Shown: positions 35,276 to 43,955, counted from the stretch's first letter. The stretch is DNA of 64,000 nucleotides from Raineyella sp964528755 (GCA_964528755.1 CAZGWN010000002.1:1-64000); one strand, 5' to 3'. Numbers and translations: made by a program. The notes: generated by a model from the sequence alone, not told the origin.

Positions 35276-36328
35276 ATGCGCTACGTCATCGTCGGAGCCG
35301 GTGCGATCGGCGGCATCCTCGCCGCCCGGCTTGCCCAACACCTCGACACGCCGCCGCTGGTCATCGCCCGCGGCGACAACGCGGCGGCCATCCGGTCCGG
35401 GGGGCTGCTGTTGTGTACGCCCGACGGCGCCGTACGGGTGCCGGCGCCGGTCGCCACCGGACCGGACGAGGCGACGCTGACCACTGACGACGTGCTGGTC
35501 TTCGCCACCAAGACCCAGCAGGTCACCGGTGCGCTGCTGGAGTGGGTCGACCGGCCCGTCCATGGCGCCGACGGCACGGTGGTCGGCACCGCCGGGGATG
35601 TCCTGCCGGTCCTCACCGCGCTCAACGGCGTGGAGGCCGAGCGGCTGGCGCTGCGCTGGTTCCGCCGGGTCTACGCCGTGACGATCTGGATCCCCGGGGT
35701 GCACCTGCGTCCGGGGGAGTTCATCGACCGGTTCGCGCCGCTCAGCGGCGTCTTCATCGTCGGCCGGTACGGGACGCCGCTGGAGGAGGGCGAAGCCGCC
35801 GGTGATCGGGCATTGCTGGACCGGGTGCACGCCGACTGGGAGGCCGCGACCTTCCGAGTGCACGTCGTCGACAACCCGATGAAGTGGAAGTATCGCAAGC
35901 TGATCAGCAATCTGGAGAACGCGGTGCAGGCGCTGCTCGGGCCTGCGGAGGCCGAGCGTGCCCCGGAGGCCGTCGCGCGGATCCAGCAGTTGGCGACCGA
36001 CGAGGGGCTGCGGGTGCTGGCGTCGGCGGGGATCGCCCTGCCGTCGGACTCCGACGAGGCATCCTGGCGCGCCGAGGGTTTGGAGATCCGTCCCGTCCCC
36101 GGCGTGGACGAGCCGCTGGCCGGGTCGAGCTGGCAGTCCCTGGCGCGGGGGACCGGCTCGATCGAGACCGACTACCTCAACGGAGAGATCGTGCGGATGG
36201 CGCGGACCGTCGGCCTGGCCGCGCCGGTCAACGAGACCCTCCAGCAACTGGCCCGGCGGGCCGCCGTCGAACGGAAGGGCCCCGGGTCGATGAAGGCCGC
36301 CGAGCTGCTGGCGGCGGTCTCGCGCTGA
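35276..36328 (+). CDS. Ketopantoate reductase family protein (ApbA/PanE-like)
   Basis: 350 aa. N-terminal Rossmann fold with GxGxxG (VGAGAIGGILAARLA), VLVFATKTQQV as the family's K-containing strand, and a C-terminal helical domain with MKWKYRKLISNLENAVQALLG (catalytic-Lys/Asn/Asn type positions) and the late SSWQSLARGTGSIETDYLNGEIVRMA motif. Reduces 2-ketopantoate to pantoate, or a related α-keto acid; the genome context gives no pantothenate gene, so the substrate is uncertain. GGAGAGGAG precedes the ATG. Confidence 0.88.
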   Translation: MRYVIVGAGAIGGILAARLAQHLDTPPLVIARGDNAAAIRSGGLLLCTPDGAVRVPAPVATGPDEATLTTDDVLVFATKTQQVTGALLEWVDRPVHGADGTVVGTAGDVLPVLTALNGVEAERLALRWFRRVYAVTIWIPGVHLRPGEFIDRFAPLSGVFIVGRYGTPLEEGEAAGDRALLDRVHADWEAATFRVHVVDNPMKWKYRKLISNLENAVQALLGPAEAERAPEAVARIQQLATDEGLRVLASAGIALPSDSDEASWRAEGLEIRPVPGVDEPLAGSSWQSLARGTGSIETDYLNGEIVRMARTVGLAAPVNETLQQLARRAAVERKGPGSMKAAELLAAVSR

Positions 36329-36359
36329 GGATCGACCCGCCGCGTGGCAATGTGGGACC

Positions 36360-37274
36360 GTGACCATCGTCCCGCCTGTCCCCGGAGAACCCCGACGCCC
36401 CCTCGGACCGCGTGACCCCGGGGACGCCTGGGTGGTCGCGCCGAGCGGCGAGCGCTACTGGGGTCGGTTCGGGGCGGCCGGGCTGCTGGCCGTCGATCCC
36501 GGGCGCGGCATCCTCCTGCAGCAGCGGGCCGAGCAGAGCCACCACGGCGGCACCTGGGCTCTGCCCGGCGGCGCCCGGCATGCAGGGGAATCGGCGCTGG
36601 ACGGTGCGTTCCGTGAGGCCGCCGAGGAGGCCGGGGTGCCCGCCGGTTCCGTCGCCCCGCGACTGGTCAGCCTGCTCGACCTGGGATTCTGGAGCTACAC
36701 GACCGTCGTGGGCGACGTGACGACCCCGTTCGAGCCGGTGATCGGCGATTGGGAATCGCTCGCCCTGGCCTGGGTGCCGGCCGAGGAGGTGGCTGATCGG
36801 CCCCTGCTGCCCGCCTTCGGCCGGGCGTGGCCGCGGCTGCGGGGCCTGCTGGAGGTGCGACCGGTGGTCGTCGTCGACGCGGCCAACGTCATCGGCTCGG
36901 TTCCCGACGGGTGGTGGCGCGACCGGGCCGGCGCCGCCCGTCGACTGCTCGGTCGGCTGGCGGACCTGGCCGTCCGCGGGGTCGCCGCGGCCGACCTCGG
37001 GCTGACCGAGGACCGGTGGTTCCCCGAGTTCGTCGTGGTGGTGGAGGGCGCCGCCCGCACGGTGGCCGACCCGGGTGCGGGCCGCGTGTCGGTGTGCCGC
37101 GCCCCCGGCTCCGGCGACGACGAGATCGTCACCCAGGCCGCGCGCCTGGTGGCCGCGGGACGTACGGTCACCGTCGTCACCAGCGATCGCGGGCTCACCG
37201 ACCGGGTGGTCGGGGCCGGCGCAGGCGTACGAAAGGCCGGATGGCTGCTGGGGATCCTCGACGAGGCGTCCTGA
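36360..37274 (+). CDS. Nudix hydrolase fused to a NYN (PIN-like) domain
   Basis: 304 aa, two domains. Residues ~15-160: Nudix hydrolase with box GGARHAGESALDGAFREAAEEAG. Residues ~165-300: PIN/NYN-type fold with VVVVDAANVIGSVPDGWWRD (first acidic cluster), an acidic patch SGDDEIVTQAARLV and VVTSDRGLTDRV (third acidic motif). NYN domains are Mg-dependent ribonucleases, so the protein could couple (d)NTP, RNA-cap or nucleotide-sugar hydrolysis to RNA cleavage; the actual role is unknown. GTG start; 31 bp behind the ketopantoate-reductase-like gene, probably co-transcribed. Confidence 0.85.
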   Translation: MTIVPPVPGEPRRPLGPRDPGDAWVVAPSGERYWGRFGAAGLLAVDPGRGILLQQRAEQSHHGGTWALPGGARHAGESALDGAFREAAEEAGVPAGSVAPRLVSLLDLGFWSYTTVVGDVTTPFEPVIGDWESLALAWVPAEEVADRPLLPAFGRAWPRLRGLLEVRPVVVVDAANVIGSVPDGWWRDRAGAARRLLGRLADLAVRGVAAADLGLTEDRWFPEFVVVVEGAARTVADPGAGRVSVCRAPGSGDDEIVTQAARLVAAGRTVTVVTSDRGLTDRVVGAGAGVRKAGWLLGILDEAS

Positions 37275-37311
37275 ACAGAAAAGTGTCGGACCGTCCTCGT
37301 AGCCTCGATGC

Positions 37312-37875
37312 ATGGGCCGAATCATCTTCGATACCGCGGCGACGCTGAACGGCTGGATCGCCGACGACTCCGACTCACTGGACTGGCTGTTCGCCGTCGA
37401 CGGCGGCGCCGAACCCGATCCCGAGCTGCTGCCGACCGATGCGCGGGTGATGGTCGAGGGCTCCACGACCTACCGCTGGGTCCTCGAGCACGAGGATCTG
37501 CTGAACCACCCCGAGCGGTGGGGGACGTTGTTCGGTGTCAAGCCGACGTTCGTCTTCACCAGCCGCGACCAGCCGATCCCCGCGGGCGCCGACGTACGTC
37601 TGGTCGCCGGGCCGGTCACCGACCACCTGCCGGCGATTCGCGCGGTCGCCGGCGACGGGGACATCTGGCTGGTCGGCGGCGGAGACCTGGCCGGCCAGTT
37701 CCTCGACGTCGGGGCACTGGACGAGATTGCCGTGTCGATCGCACCCGCGACCCTGCCCGGCGGGGCGCCGCTGCTGCCACGCCGCGTGGGCGCGGACCGG
37801 CTGCGGCTGGTGCGGGCATCCCAGGCGGGACAGTTCGCCCGGCTGGTGTACGAGGTGCGCAAAGAGCGGGCCTAG
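37312..37875 (+). CDS. Dihydrofolate-reductase-fold protein (RibD C-terminal type)
   Basis: 187 aa, third RibD_C paralogue in the window: RIIFDTAATLNGWIADDSDSLDWLF, ARVMVEGSTTYRWVLEHED, VFTSRDQPIPAGADVRLVAGPV, GDIWLVGGGDLAGQFLDVGALDEIAVSIAPATLPGG. The GGG(D)LAGQFL dinucleotide loop is intact. Substrate unknown. Confidence 0.88.
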   Translation: MGRIIFDTAATLNGWIADDSDSLDWLFAVDGGAEPDPELLPTDARVMVEGSTTYRWVLEHEDLLNHPERWGTLFGVKPTFVFTSRDQPIPAGADVRLVAGPVTDHLPAIRAVAGDGDIWLVGGGDLAGQFLDVGALDEIAVSIAPATLPGGAPLLPRRVGADRLRLVRASQAGQFARLVYEVRKERA

Positions 37876-37938
37876 AGTGGGCGCCGCGTGTCGATGGAGC
37901 GCGTGATTGGGTCCCACCCCGGAATCGCGAGGAGCGTC

Positions 37939-38790
37939 ATGTCGTCACCGGCCCGCACCACTGATGACCCGGCTGTCATCCTGCAGATCAGCGACACCCA
38001 CATCGCCGGTCCGGACGGTCCGGCGGAGACCCGCGGCGAGTTGCTGGCGGTCGCCGACCGGGTGCGCACCTCGGGCCTGGGGATCGACGCGATCGTCGTC
38101 AGCGGCGACATCGCCGACGACGGGCACCCGGAGGCCTACCGCTTCGTCCGGGAGACGATCGGCGGGCTCGCGGCCGAGATCGGTGCGCTGTTCGTCCCGG
38201 TGATCGGCAACCACGACCTGCGCGGGCCGTTCCGGGAGGTCTTCTTCGGCGGCGACCCGGCCGACGACTCGCCGCTGGACGGGGTGGCGTGGTGCCGGCC
38301 CCGATGCGGGGGTCCGGTCCGGATCATCCGGCTCGACACCGTCCTGCCGGGCAGTTCGGCCGGGCAGGTGACGCCCGAACAGCTGGCCTGGCTGGGCGAC
38401 GTGCTCGCCGAGCCCGCCCCGGGCGGCAGCGTGCTGGTGATGCACCATCCTCCGGTGCCGTCGTTCCAGTTGTCGGCGGTTCCGCACGAGTGGGCCGATC
38501 GGGACCTGCTCGCGCCGGTCATCGCCGACAGTGACGTGCGGATCATCCTGTCCGGGCACGTCCACCTGAGTTCGGTCGGCTTCTGCGCCGGGCGGCCGGT
38601 GGCGATCTGCGGGGCACTCAGCGGGAACCAGGACGCTCTGGCGCGCCGCGATGCGGTCCGGACCTGGGACGGGAACCGTACGGTCAACGTGGTGCTGCTG
38701 TTCGCGGATCAGGTGTTGATCAACCCGGCGAGCGTACGGGAGTTCCCCACCGTCCAACCGGCCCGGTACATCCAGCGTCGATCCGCCTGA
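37939..38790 (+). CDS. Metallophosphoesterase (CpdA-like)
   Basis: 283 aa calcineurin-like phosphoesterase with all metal motifs: QISDTHIAG, VVSGDIADDG, VIGNHDLRG, VMHHPPVP and LSGHVHLSS. Closest in type to CpdA/Rv0805 cyclic-nucleotide phosphodiesterases, so 2',3'- or 3',5'-cyclic nucleotides are plausible substrates. I prefer ATG 37939 with GAGGAG 4 bases upstream; an in-frame GTG at 37888 would add 17 residues. Confidence 0.88.
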   Translation: MSSPARTTDDPAVILQISDTHIAGPDGPAETRGELLAVADRVRTSGLGIDAIVVSGDIADDGHPEAYRFVRETIGGLAAEIGALFVPVIGNHDLRGPFREVFFGGDPADDSPLDGVAWCRPRCGGPVRIIRLDTVLPGSSAGQVTPEQLAWLGDVLAEPAPGGSVLVMHHPPVPSFQLSAVPHEWADRDLLAPVIADSDVRIILSGHVHLSSVGFCAGRPVAICGALSGNQDALARRDAVRTWDGNRTVNVVLLFADQVLINPASVREFPTVQPARYIQRRSA

Positions 38791-38811
38791 CGTCGCAGAG
38801 GTCCGGCATCG

Positions 38812-38887
38812 CGCACCTCCAAGCGATCGGAAACCCGATCCGATATCGACGACATCGCCGCGACGATATCGCCCGCTTGGAGGTGCG
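38812..38887. repeat. Three-way-junction palindromic element between convergent genes
   Basis: Outer arms CGCACCTCCAAGCG (38812-38825) and CGCTTGGAGGTGCG (38874-38887) pair perfectly over 14 bases. Inside, GATCGG-aaac-CCGATC (38825-38840) makes a second hairpin and two CGATATCG copies (38841-38848, 38864-38871) a third. The whole fold is a cloverleaf-like three-way junction in the 181-bp gap between the phosphoesterase and Dps genes. Without a T tract it is not a classical terminator; a structured RNA, a bidirectional terminator or a palindromic mobile repeat are all possible. Confidence 0.6.
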
Positions 38888-38929
38888 TAACGGGCTCCGG
38901 TCCGGCGGCGGGCCGCCGGATCACTCGAC

Positions 38930-38982
38930 CAGGTTGCTCGCTTGGCCAGGCCGCTTACTTGTTCAGGTTGCTCACTTGTCCA
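38930..38982 (+). repeat. Short direct repeat at the 3' end of dps
   Basis: CAGGTTGCTC-(G/A)-CTTG-(G/T)-CCA occurs at 38930-38948 and again at 38964-38982, 34 bases apart. The second copy contains the Dps stop codon and last codons, so the first looks like a duplicated gene end. Confidence 0.5.
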
Positions 38983-39463
38983 AGTGCGCGGCCAGGAACC
39001 ACCGGTCCTTCGCCAGGCCACGCTCGACCTCGATGGCGACGTCCTGGCTGGCCAGGTCGACACCGTCGAGCTCCTTGATGGCGGAGCGGACCACGGCCAG
39101 GGTCGCGTCGAGTCCGGCGACCACCGCGGTGACGGCGTCCCGCCACGGCAGGAATCCGGCCGGCAGCGGCAGCTGGCTGGTGTGTGCGGCAACCTCCGCG
39201 ATCCGGGCGTCCACCGGACGATCCAGCGCGACGATCCGCTCGGCCGCCAGGTCGGCGAACTCCCGGCCGTGGTCGACCACGGAGTCGAGCAACTCGTGGA
39301 TGGAGATGAAGTTGTCCCCGCGGACGTGCCAGTGGGCCTGCTTCCCGTTGACGGCCAGGGCCTGGAGTTCGATGACGGCCGGGCCCAGGGCCCGGGCGAC
39401 TGCATCGGCGACGTTCGCCTCGACGGGGGCCTCGGTCGCCTTGGTCTCTACTGCTGTGGACAT
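38972..39463 (-). CDS. dps: Dps-family DNA-binding ferritin-like protein
   Basis: 163 aa four-helix bundle. The Dps intersubunit ferroxidase site is visible: HWHVRGDNFISIHELLDSVVDHGREFADLAAERIVAL (His, His/Asp and Glu ligands). A C-terminal region AKDRWFLAAHLDK follows. It oxidises and stores iron and protects DNA from peroxide; dodecamer in the nucleoid. GGGAGG precedes ATG 39463. The N-terminal ~15 residues are Ala/Glu-rich rather than Lys-rich, so non-specific DNA binding may be weak. Confidence 0.93.
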   Translation of the reverse strand: MSTAVETKATEAPVEANVADAVARALGPAVIELQALAVNGKQAHWHVRGDNFISIHELLDSVVDHGREFADLAAERIVALDRPVDARIAEVAAHTSQLPLPAGFLPWRDAVTAVVAGLDATLAVVRSAIKELDGVDLASQDVAIEVERGLAKDRWFLAAHLDK

Positions 39464-39674
39464 GGTGCCTCCCTGCTGGTGACTACTCATTCGTTCCTTA
39501 CCCACCCTGTCGCGCCGAGCCGCCAAGATCAACAGTTGCCGGGTGACCGGTGCGTGATTGAATCGGGTAGTGATACCCCGATCGTACGGGGCGGGACCGA
39601 CCCTGGACACGGCAGGTCCCGACGACTCCGCCACGATCCTCAGGTGCGCACGACCCGTTGTCGAGGAGGAACAC

Positions 39675-40517
39675 ATGACACCGACCATTCCCACCCGGAC
39701 GGCCCACAGCGGACTCAGCCTGCCGGTGCTGGGCTTCGGCACCTACAAGCTCAAGGGTGCCGAGGGGGTCGCCGCCGTCTCGGCCGCGATCGGCGCCGGC
39801 TACACCCTGCTGGACTCCGCCTTCAACTACGAGAACGAGGGAACCGTCGGCCGGGCGGTCCGAAGCTCCGGGCACGACCGGGGCGGGCTGATCGTCACCT
39901 CCAAGCTGCCCGGCCGACACCACGCGTACGACCGGGCGGTGGCCACCATCGAGGAGAGCGTCTATCGGACCGGCCTGGACCACATCGACCTCTATCTCAT
40001 CCACTGGCCCAACCCGCGGGTGGACAAGTACGTCGAGGCGTGGCGGGCGTTGATCGACGCCAAGGAACGCGGGCTGGTGCGGGCCATCGGGGTGTCGAAC
40101 TTCCTGCCCGAGCACATCGACCGACTGCAGGCCGAGACCGGGGTGCTGCCCGAGGTCAACCAGATCGAGCTGCACCCGTACTTCCCGCAGGTCGACCAGC
40201 TCGCCTACGACACCGAACGCGGCATCATCACCGAGGCCTGGAGTCCGCTGGGCCGCGGCACCGAGTTGCTCGCCGAGCCGGTGCTGGGCCGGATCGCCCA
40301 GGCCCACGGGTCCACGCCCGGGCAGGTCGTGCTCGCCTGGACGATCTCCCGGGGCGCGATCCCCATCCCCAAGGCGACCTCGCCGGCGCGCCAGCAGGAG
40401 AACCTCGGGGCGGCGGCCCTGACGCTGAGCGCCGACGAGGTCGCCGAGATCACGGCGCTCGGTCGCCCCGACGGCCGGACCAACGACCAGGACCCGGCGG
40501 TCTACGAGGAGTTCTGA
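39675..40517 (+). CDS. Aldo/keto reductase (AKR5-like)
   Basis: 280 aa (α/β)8 barrel. Catalytic tetrad visible: Asp in YTLLDSAFNYENE, Tyr in the same motif, Lys in VTSKLPGR, His in LIHWPNP. NADPH site at the C-terminus IPIPKATSPARQQENLGAA. Signature GVSNFLPEHIDRL. Similar to 2,5-diketo-gluconate reductases/YvgN; reduces small aldehydes and ketones. GAGGAGGAACAC precedes the ATG. Divergent from dps over 211 bp that contain CCCCG-atcgta-CGGGG (39576-39591). Confidence 0.92.
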   Translation: MTPTIPTRTAHSGLSLPVLGFGTYKLKGAEGVAAVSAAIGAGYTLLDSAFNYENEGTVGRAVRSSGHDRGGLIVTSKLPGRHHAYDRAVATIEESVYRTGLDHIDLYLIHWPNPRVDKYVEAWRALIDAKERGLVRAIGVSNFLPEHIDRLQAETGVLPEVNQIELHPYFPQVDQLAYDTERGIITEAWSPLGRGTELLAEPVLGRIAQAHGSTPGQVVLAWTISRGAIPIPKATSPARQQENLGAAALTLSADEVAEITALGRPDGRTNDQDPAVYEEF

Positions 40518-40581
40518 GCGGACAGAGACCGGAGCGGTCACCCGGGCGGGGGCGGCACCGGCGACGGGAGGGCGCCCGGCC

Positions 40582-41886
40582 TCAGTACCACAGCGTCAGC
40601 ACCGGCGCCGTGTGCCAGCCGAAGATCCGGGTGAGCGCCGCAGGATCCGGAGTGTGCACCCGGCCGGCGCAGACCAGCGTTCCCGCGGGCACCCCGCCCA
40701 GGTACATCGCGGCCAGCGCGGTCGCGTCGAGCTCGACCGCCACGGCCCCGCTCGGCGCGTCCCCGCTCAGCGCGCCGACATCGGCGCGGCCGTCGGCGGA
40801 CACCCGCATCAGCCATCGCCCGGCGGCGTACCCGAGCGGATCGGAGACGTCCAGGGCGATCAGTCCGGCGGCCCCGTAGGCCCGGGCGGACAGGGCGGCG
40901 GGCACATCGAGGATCCGCACGTACTGGTGGTCGTGCGGGGTCACGGTGACCGCCCGCTGGTCGGAGATCATCCACAGCAACGGCTCGTCGACCGAGCGCA
41001 GGTCGGCGGTCAGCTCGCCGATCAGGTCCATCTCGACGAAAAAGCGCCACAGGCCCGCGTAGGCGGCGTCGGTCGCCGTGAGCAGGTAGTGCACCCGGGC
41101 GCTCGAGTGGGTGAAGTCGTCCTCGTTCTCGGTGACGGAGTAGATCGCCAGACCGTCCACCCGACCCGCCTCCGCGTACTGCACACAACGGATCCGGCCG
41201 GCGTCCTTCGCGCCCGGCTCGCTCCCGGCAAGTTGGTCCCATTCGCCGCGCGCCGGGCTGACCTCGCCGGGCACGCCCGGGCGGACCCGGTCGTGCAGCG
41301 GGCCGATGAGCTCGCGCAGTCGGCCCCGTTCGATGAAGTCGACGCGGCCGGCCGGCACCGGACCCGTCCAGGTGGCCCGCTTGACGTCGATTCTCAAGGT
41401 CGCGGCCCGGGCGGCGGCCGCGAAGCCGTACCGACCGTAGAGCGGCGCCTCGCTGGCGGTCAGCATGGCGACGGCGACCCCGGCGCCGGCCGCGGCCCGA
41501 AGCTCTGACTCCACCATGGCCCGGGCGAGGCCACGTCGCCGGTGGGTCGGGGCGACCGTGACCGACGAGATCGCCCACGAGGGCAGCACCCGGTCGCCGG
41601 GCACGCTGAGTTCGCCGATCCACGAGGCGATGGTGGCGACCGGGTCGTCCGGCCGGGCGGCGGCCCGGTCGTAGACGCCGGTCATCCGGTTCCCGGCCAG
41701 GGTCGTGCGCCAGAAGGCGACCTTCTCCGCGGGCGGATCGGCATCCAGGAACCCGCGCGCGTCGACGCGGAACCACGGGTCGAAGGTGGCCGGGTCGGTG
41801 CCGACCGGCCGCGGCTCCAGCCCGTGGGCGGCCAGCGCAGCGATGAACTGCTCGTCGTACGGGTGGGCGTCGCCGGCGACGGTCAT
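40582..41886 (-). CDS. Eis-like GNAT acetyltransferase with sterol-carrier domain
   Basis: 434 aa. Tandem GNAT layout of the Eis family: acetyl-CoA loop SSVTVAPTHRRRGLARAMVE in the first domain, degenerate second GNAT domain (about 200-310), and a C-terminal SCP2-like domain ending LTRIFGWHTAPVLTLWY with the catalytic carboxyl-terminal residue position. Eis enzymes acetylate aminoglycosides and other amines at several positions, so this may contribute to drug tolerance. ATG 41886 follows GGAGGA; an in-frame ATG at 41916 exists. Confidence 0.87.
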   Translation of the reverse strand: MTVAGDAHPYDEQFIAALAAHGLEPRPVGTDPATFDPWFRVDARGFLDADPPAEKVAFWRTTLAGNRMTGVYDRAAARPDDPVATIASWIGELSVPGDRVLPSWAISSVTVAPTHRRRGLARAMVESELRAAAGAGVAVAMLTASEAPLYGRYGFAAAARAATLRIDVKRATWTGPVPAGRVDFIERGRLRELIGPLHDRVRPGVPGEVSPARGEWDQLAGSEPGAKDAGRIRCVQYAEAGRVDGLAIYSVTENEDDFTHSSARVHYLLTATDAAYAGLWRFFVEMDLIGELTADLRSVDEPLLWMISDQRAVTVTPHDHQYVRILDVPAALSARAYGAAGLIALDVSDPLGYAAGRWLMRVSADGRADVGALSGDAPSGAVAVELDATALAAMYLGGVPAGTLVCAGRVHTPDPAALTRIFGWHTAPVLTLWY

Positions 41887-41964
41887 GGGTTCCTCCGTTG
41901 GGTCGATGCCCTCCATCTTCGTACGTCGCGGGCACCGACGTCGGACGGTGGCGGATCGGGTCGC

Positions 41965-42792
41965 TCAGTGCGGCGCGTGGAACTCCGGCTCGCCGCACTT
42001 CCAGTAGCCCTTGACGACCACCGTCTCGGAATCCAGGCCCCACCGGTCGAGCAGCAGGGCCCGGGCCGGCGGGACGATCGACGCCTCGGCCGCGACGAAG
42101 CCGAAGACGGCACCCTGCGGACGGTCCGAGGCGGAGATCGCGGCGAGCCGATCGGCCAGCGCCGAACCGGAGGGCGTGCCGTCCCGGGGCACGTACGTCA
42201 CCGGGACGGGTGCCTCGATCGGCACCTCGTGCGCGGAGTCGGCGACCTCGACCAGGATCGTCGCCGGGGCGCCGGCCGGGATCAGCGCGGCGTACCGCCG
42301 GATCTGAGGGATCGCCGTCTCGTCGCCGGCGAGCAGCCACGCGTCGGGGGTGCCCTCGATCGAGAGGGTGCCGCGGGGCCCGCCGATGCCGACGGCCGCC
42401 CCGATCGGCGCCCGGGCAGCCCAAGGGGCGCCGACCCCGGCGTCGCCGTGCAGGGCGACCTCCAGGTCGAGCCATCCGGTGCCGCCGTCGTCGCCCCAGG
42501 CCAGCGGGGTGTACTCCCGGCTGGGCGCGGCCCGCAGCTCGTCGATCGTCCCGGGCAGCGGGGCACCCGGATCGGGGAAGAACACCCGGATGTGGTCGTC
42601 GTGGCCGTCGGAGCCGAACCCGACGAGCTCGGGGCCGGCCAGGCGCACCCGTACGTAGTCGGGGGCCGGCCACTCGCGCGAGGCGAGCGTGGCGCGGCGG
42701 AAGCGCAGGTCCAGTCGGCGGCGGGTCAGGGCGAAGGCACGGAGGTCGCCGGGGCCGGGACGGTCAGTGGAGGGGTGCATCGACTCGGTCAC
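41965..42792 (-). CDS. Siderophore-interacting FAD-dependent ferric reductase (SIP family)
   Basis: 275 aa ViuB/YqjH-type protein. FAD-binding domain with YTPLAWGDDG (R/K-x-YTxR-like position), GPRGTLSIEG and DAWLLAGDETAIPQI, and a C-terminal SIP domain ending VVVKGYWKCGEPEFHAPH. It releases iron from imported ferric siderophores by reduction. Divergent from the siderophore ABC operon; an IdeR/DtxR-like box lies 6 bp upstream of its start. Confidence 0.92.
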   Translation of the reverse strand: MTESMHPSTDRPGPGDLRAFALTRRRLDLRFRRATLASREWPAPDYVRVRLAGPELVGFGSDGHDDHIRVFFPDPGAPLPGTIDELRAAPSREYTPLAWGDDGGTGWLDLEVALHGDAGVGAPWAARAPIGAAVGIGGPRGTLSIEGTPDAWLLAGDETAIPQIRRYAALIPAGAPATILVEVADSAHEVPIEAPVPVTYVPRDGTPSGSALADRLAAISASDRPQGAVFGFVAAEASIVPPARALLLDRWGLDSETVVVKGYWKCGEPEFHAPH

Positions 42793-42797
42793 GAAGA

Positions 42798-42816
42798 ATA
42801 GGTTAGTCTCACCTTC
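42798..42816. promoter_or_regulatory. DtxR/IdeR iron box (siderophore reductase side)
   Basis: ATAGGTTAGTCTCACCTTC matches the actinobacterial iron-box consensus TTAGGTTAGGCTAACCTAA at 14 of 19 positions with both half-sites present, immediately upstream of the siderophore-reductase start. Predicts iron-dependent repression. Confidence 0.7.
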
Positions 42817-42864
42817 ATTGGAGTACCCGGGCTCCCCGGATCAGCGGATATTGCCGCCGTCCAC

Positions 42865-42883
42865 ACAGGCGAGCCTTGCCTAA
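42865..42883. promoter_or_regulatory. DtxR/IdeR iron box (siderophore ABC operon side)
   Basis: ACAGGCGAGCCTTGCCTAA retains the AGG…GAGCCT.GCCTAA core (13-14 of 19 matches) 51 bp before the binding-protein start, where it would cover the operon promoter. Confidence 0.65.
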
Positions 42884-42934
42884 TACAACCCGTCGGGCGG
42901 GTCAGTACCGCCCCGCAACGAAGGAGTCCCCCGC

Positions 42935-43951
42935 ATGCGTCTCATCCGACCTACCGGCCTCGTCGCGACCGCGGCGTCGCTCGTGCTGGCCCTGGCGGGC
43001 TGCGCCGCCACCCCCGCCGAGGGGGAGCCCACCGCGGAGGAGAGCGGGCAGGGGACGGTCTCGTTCACCTTCGACCGCAACGTGGCGGGCGAGGACGAGG
43101 ACCCGACGTACGAGTCCACCACGGTCGACGTCCCCACGAACCCCGACAACATCGTCGTCTTCGACATGGCGAGCCTGGACACCATCGGCGCGCTCGGCGG
43201 CGAGGTCGACGGCGCCCCGTTGGACTCGGTGCCCGACTACCTCTCCGACACCCTGGCCGACGACGCGTACAACGCCGGGACCCTGTTCGAGGCCGACCTG
43301 GTCGAGATCGAGGCCCACCAGCCGGACCTCATCATCATCGGCGGCCGCTCGGCGGCCCTGTACGACGACCTGAGCGCGATCGCCCCGACCGTCGACCTGT
43401 CGATCACAGGCAGCTTCCTGGACACCCTGGAACGCAACACCACCCTGCTCGGCGAGGTGCTCGGCGCCCAGGACCAGGCCGCGACCGCGCTGACCGAGGT
43501 GAAGGCCGGGATCGACGAGGCCAAGGCACTGACCGCCGACGCCGGCACCGGGCTCGGTGTCATGGTTTCGGGCGGCAAGCTCAGCGCGATGGCCCCCACC
43601 AACGGCAACGCCACCGGCCGCAACGCCCGCGGCGGAATCATCTACGACGTCTTCGGGGTCACGCCGGTCATCAACGACATCGAGGCCGCCACCCACGGAG
43701 AGCCGATCTCCTTCGAGTTCCTCCTCGAGCACGACCCCGACTACCTGTACGTCGTCGACAGGGATGCCGCCACCGGCTCGGACCCCAACGCCAAGCCGGC
43801 CGCCGAGGTTCTCGACAACGACATCGTCAAGCAGACCAAGGCCTTCCGGGAGGGTCACATCGTCTACCTCGACCCGGTCGCCTGGTACATCGTCTTCGGT
43901 GGCATCGAGACCACCACGATCATGACCGACGACGTCAAGCAGGCGGCCTGA
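42935..43951 (+). CDS. Ferric-siderophore ABC transporter, binding lipoprotein (CeuA/YclQ-like)
   Basis: 338 aa. Signal peptide with lipobox LALAGC (lipidated C23), then a Fe-siderophore periplasmic-binding fold: TNPDNIVVFDMASLDTIGALG, QPDLIIIGGRSAALYDDLSAIAPTVDL, GGIIYDVFGVTPV, DPDYLYVVDRDAATG. It resembles catecholate/photoproduct-binding CeuA, YclQ and VctP proteins rather than hydroxamate binders, but specificity is inference. First gene of a four-gene operon behind an iron box. Confidence 0.92.
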   Translation: MRLIRPTGLVATAASLVLALAGCAATPAEGEPTAEESGQGTVSFTFDRNVAGEDEDPTYESTTVDVPTNPDNIVVFDMASLDTIGALGGEVDGAPLDSVPDYLSDTLADDAYNAGTLFEADLVEIEAHQPDLIIIGGRSAALYDDLSAIAPTVDLSITGSFLDTLERNTTLLGEVLGAQDQAATALTEVKAGIDEAKALTADAGTGLGVMVSGGKLSAMAPTNGNATGRNARGGIIYDVFGVTPVINDIEAATHGEPISFEFLLEHDPDYLYVVDRDAATGSDPNAKPAAEVLDNDIVKQTKAFREGHIVYLDPVAWYIVFGGIETTTIMTDDVKQAA

Positions 43952-43955
43952 GCCG

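Noticed and set aside
42817..42864. Riboswitch in the siderophore divergent gap
   Set aside because: The sequence is short and explained by two iron boxes and promoters; no conserved fold recognised.
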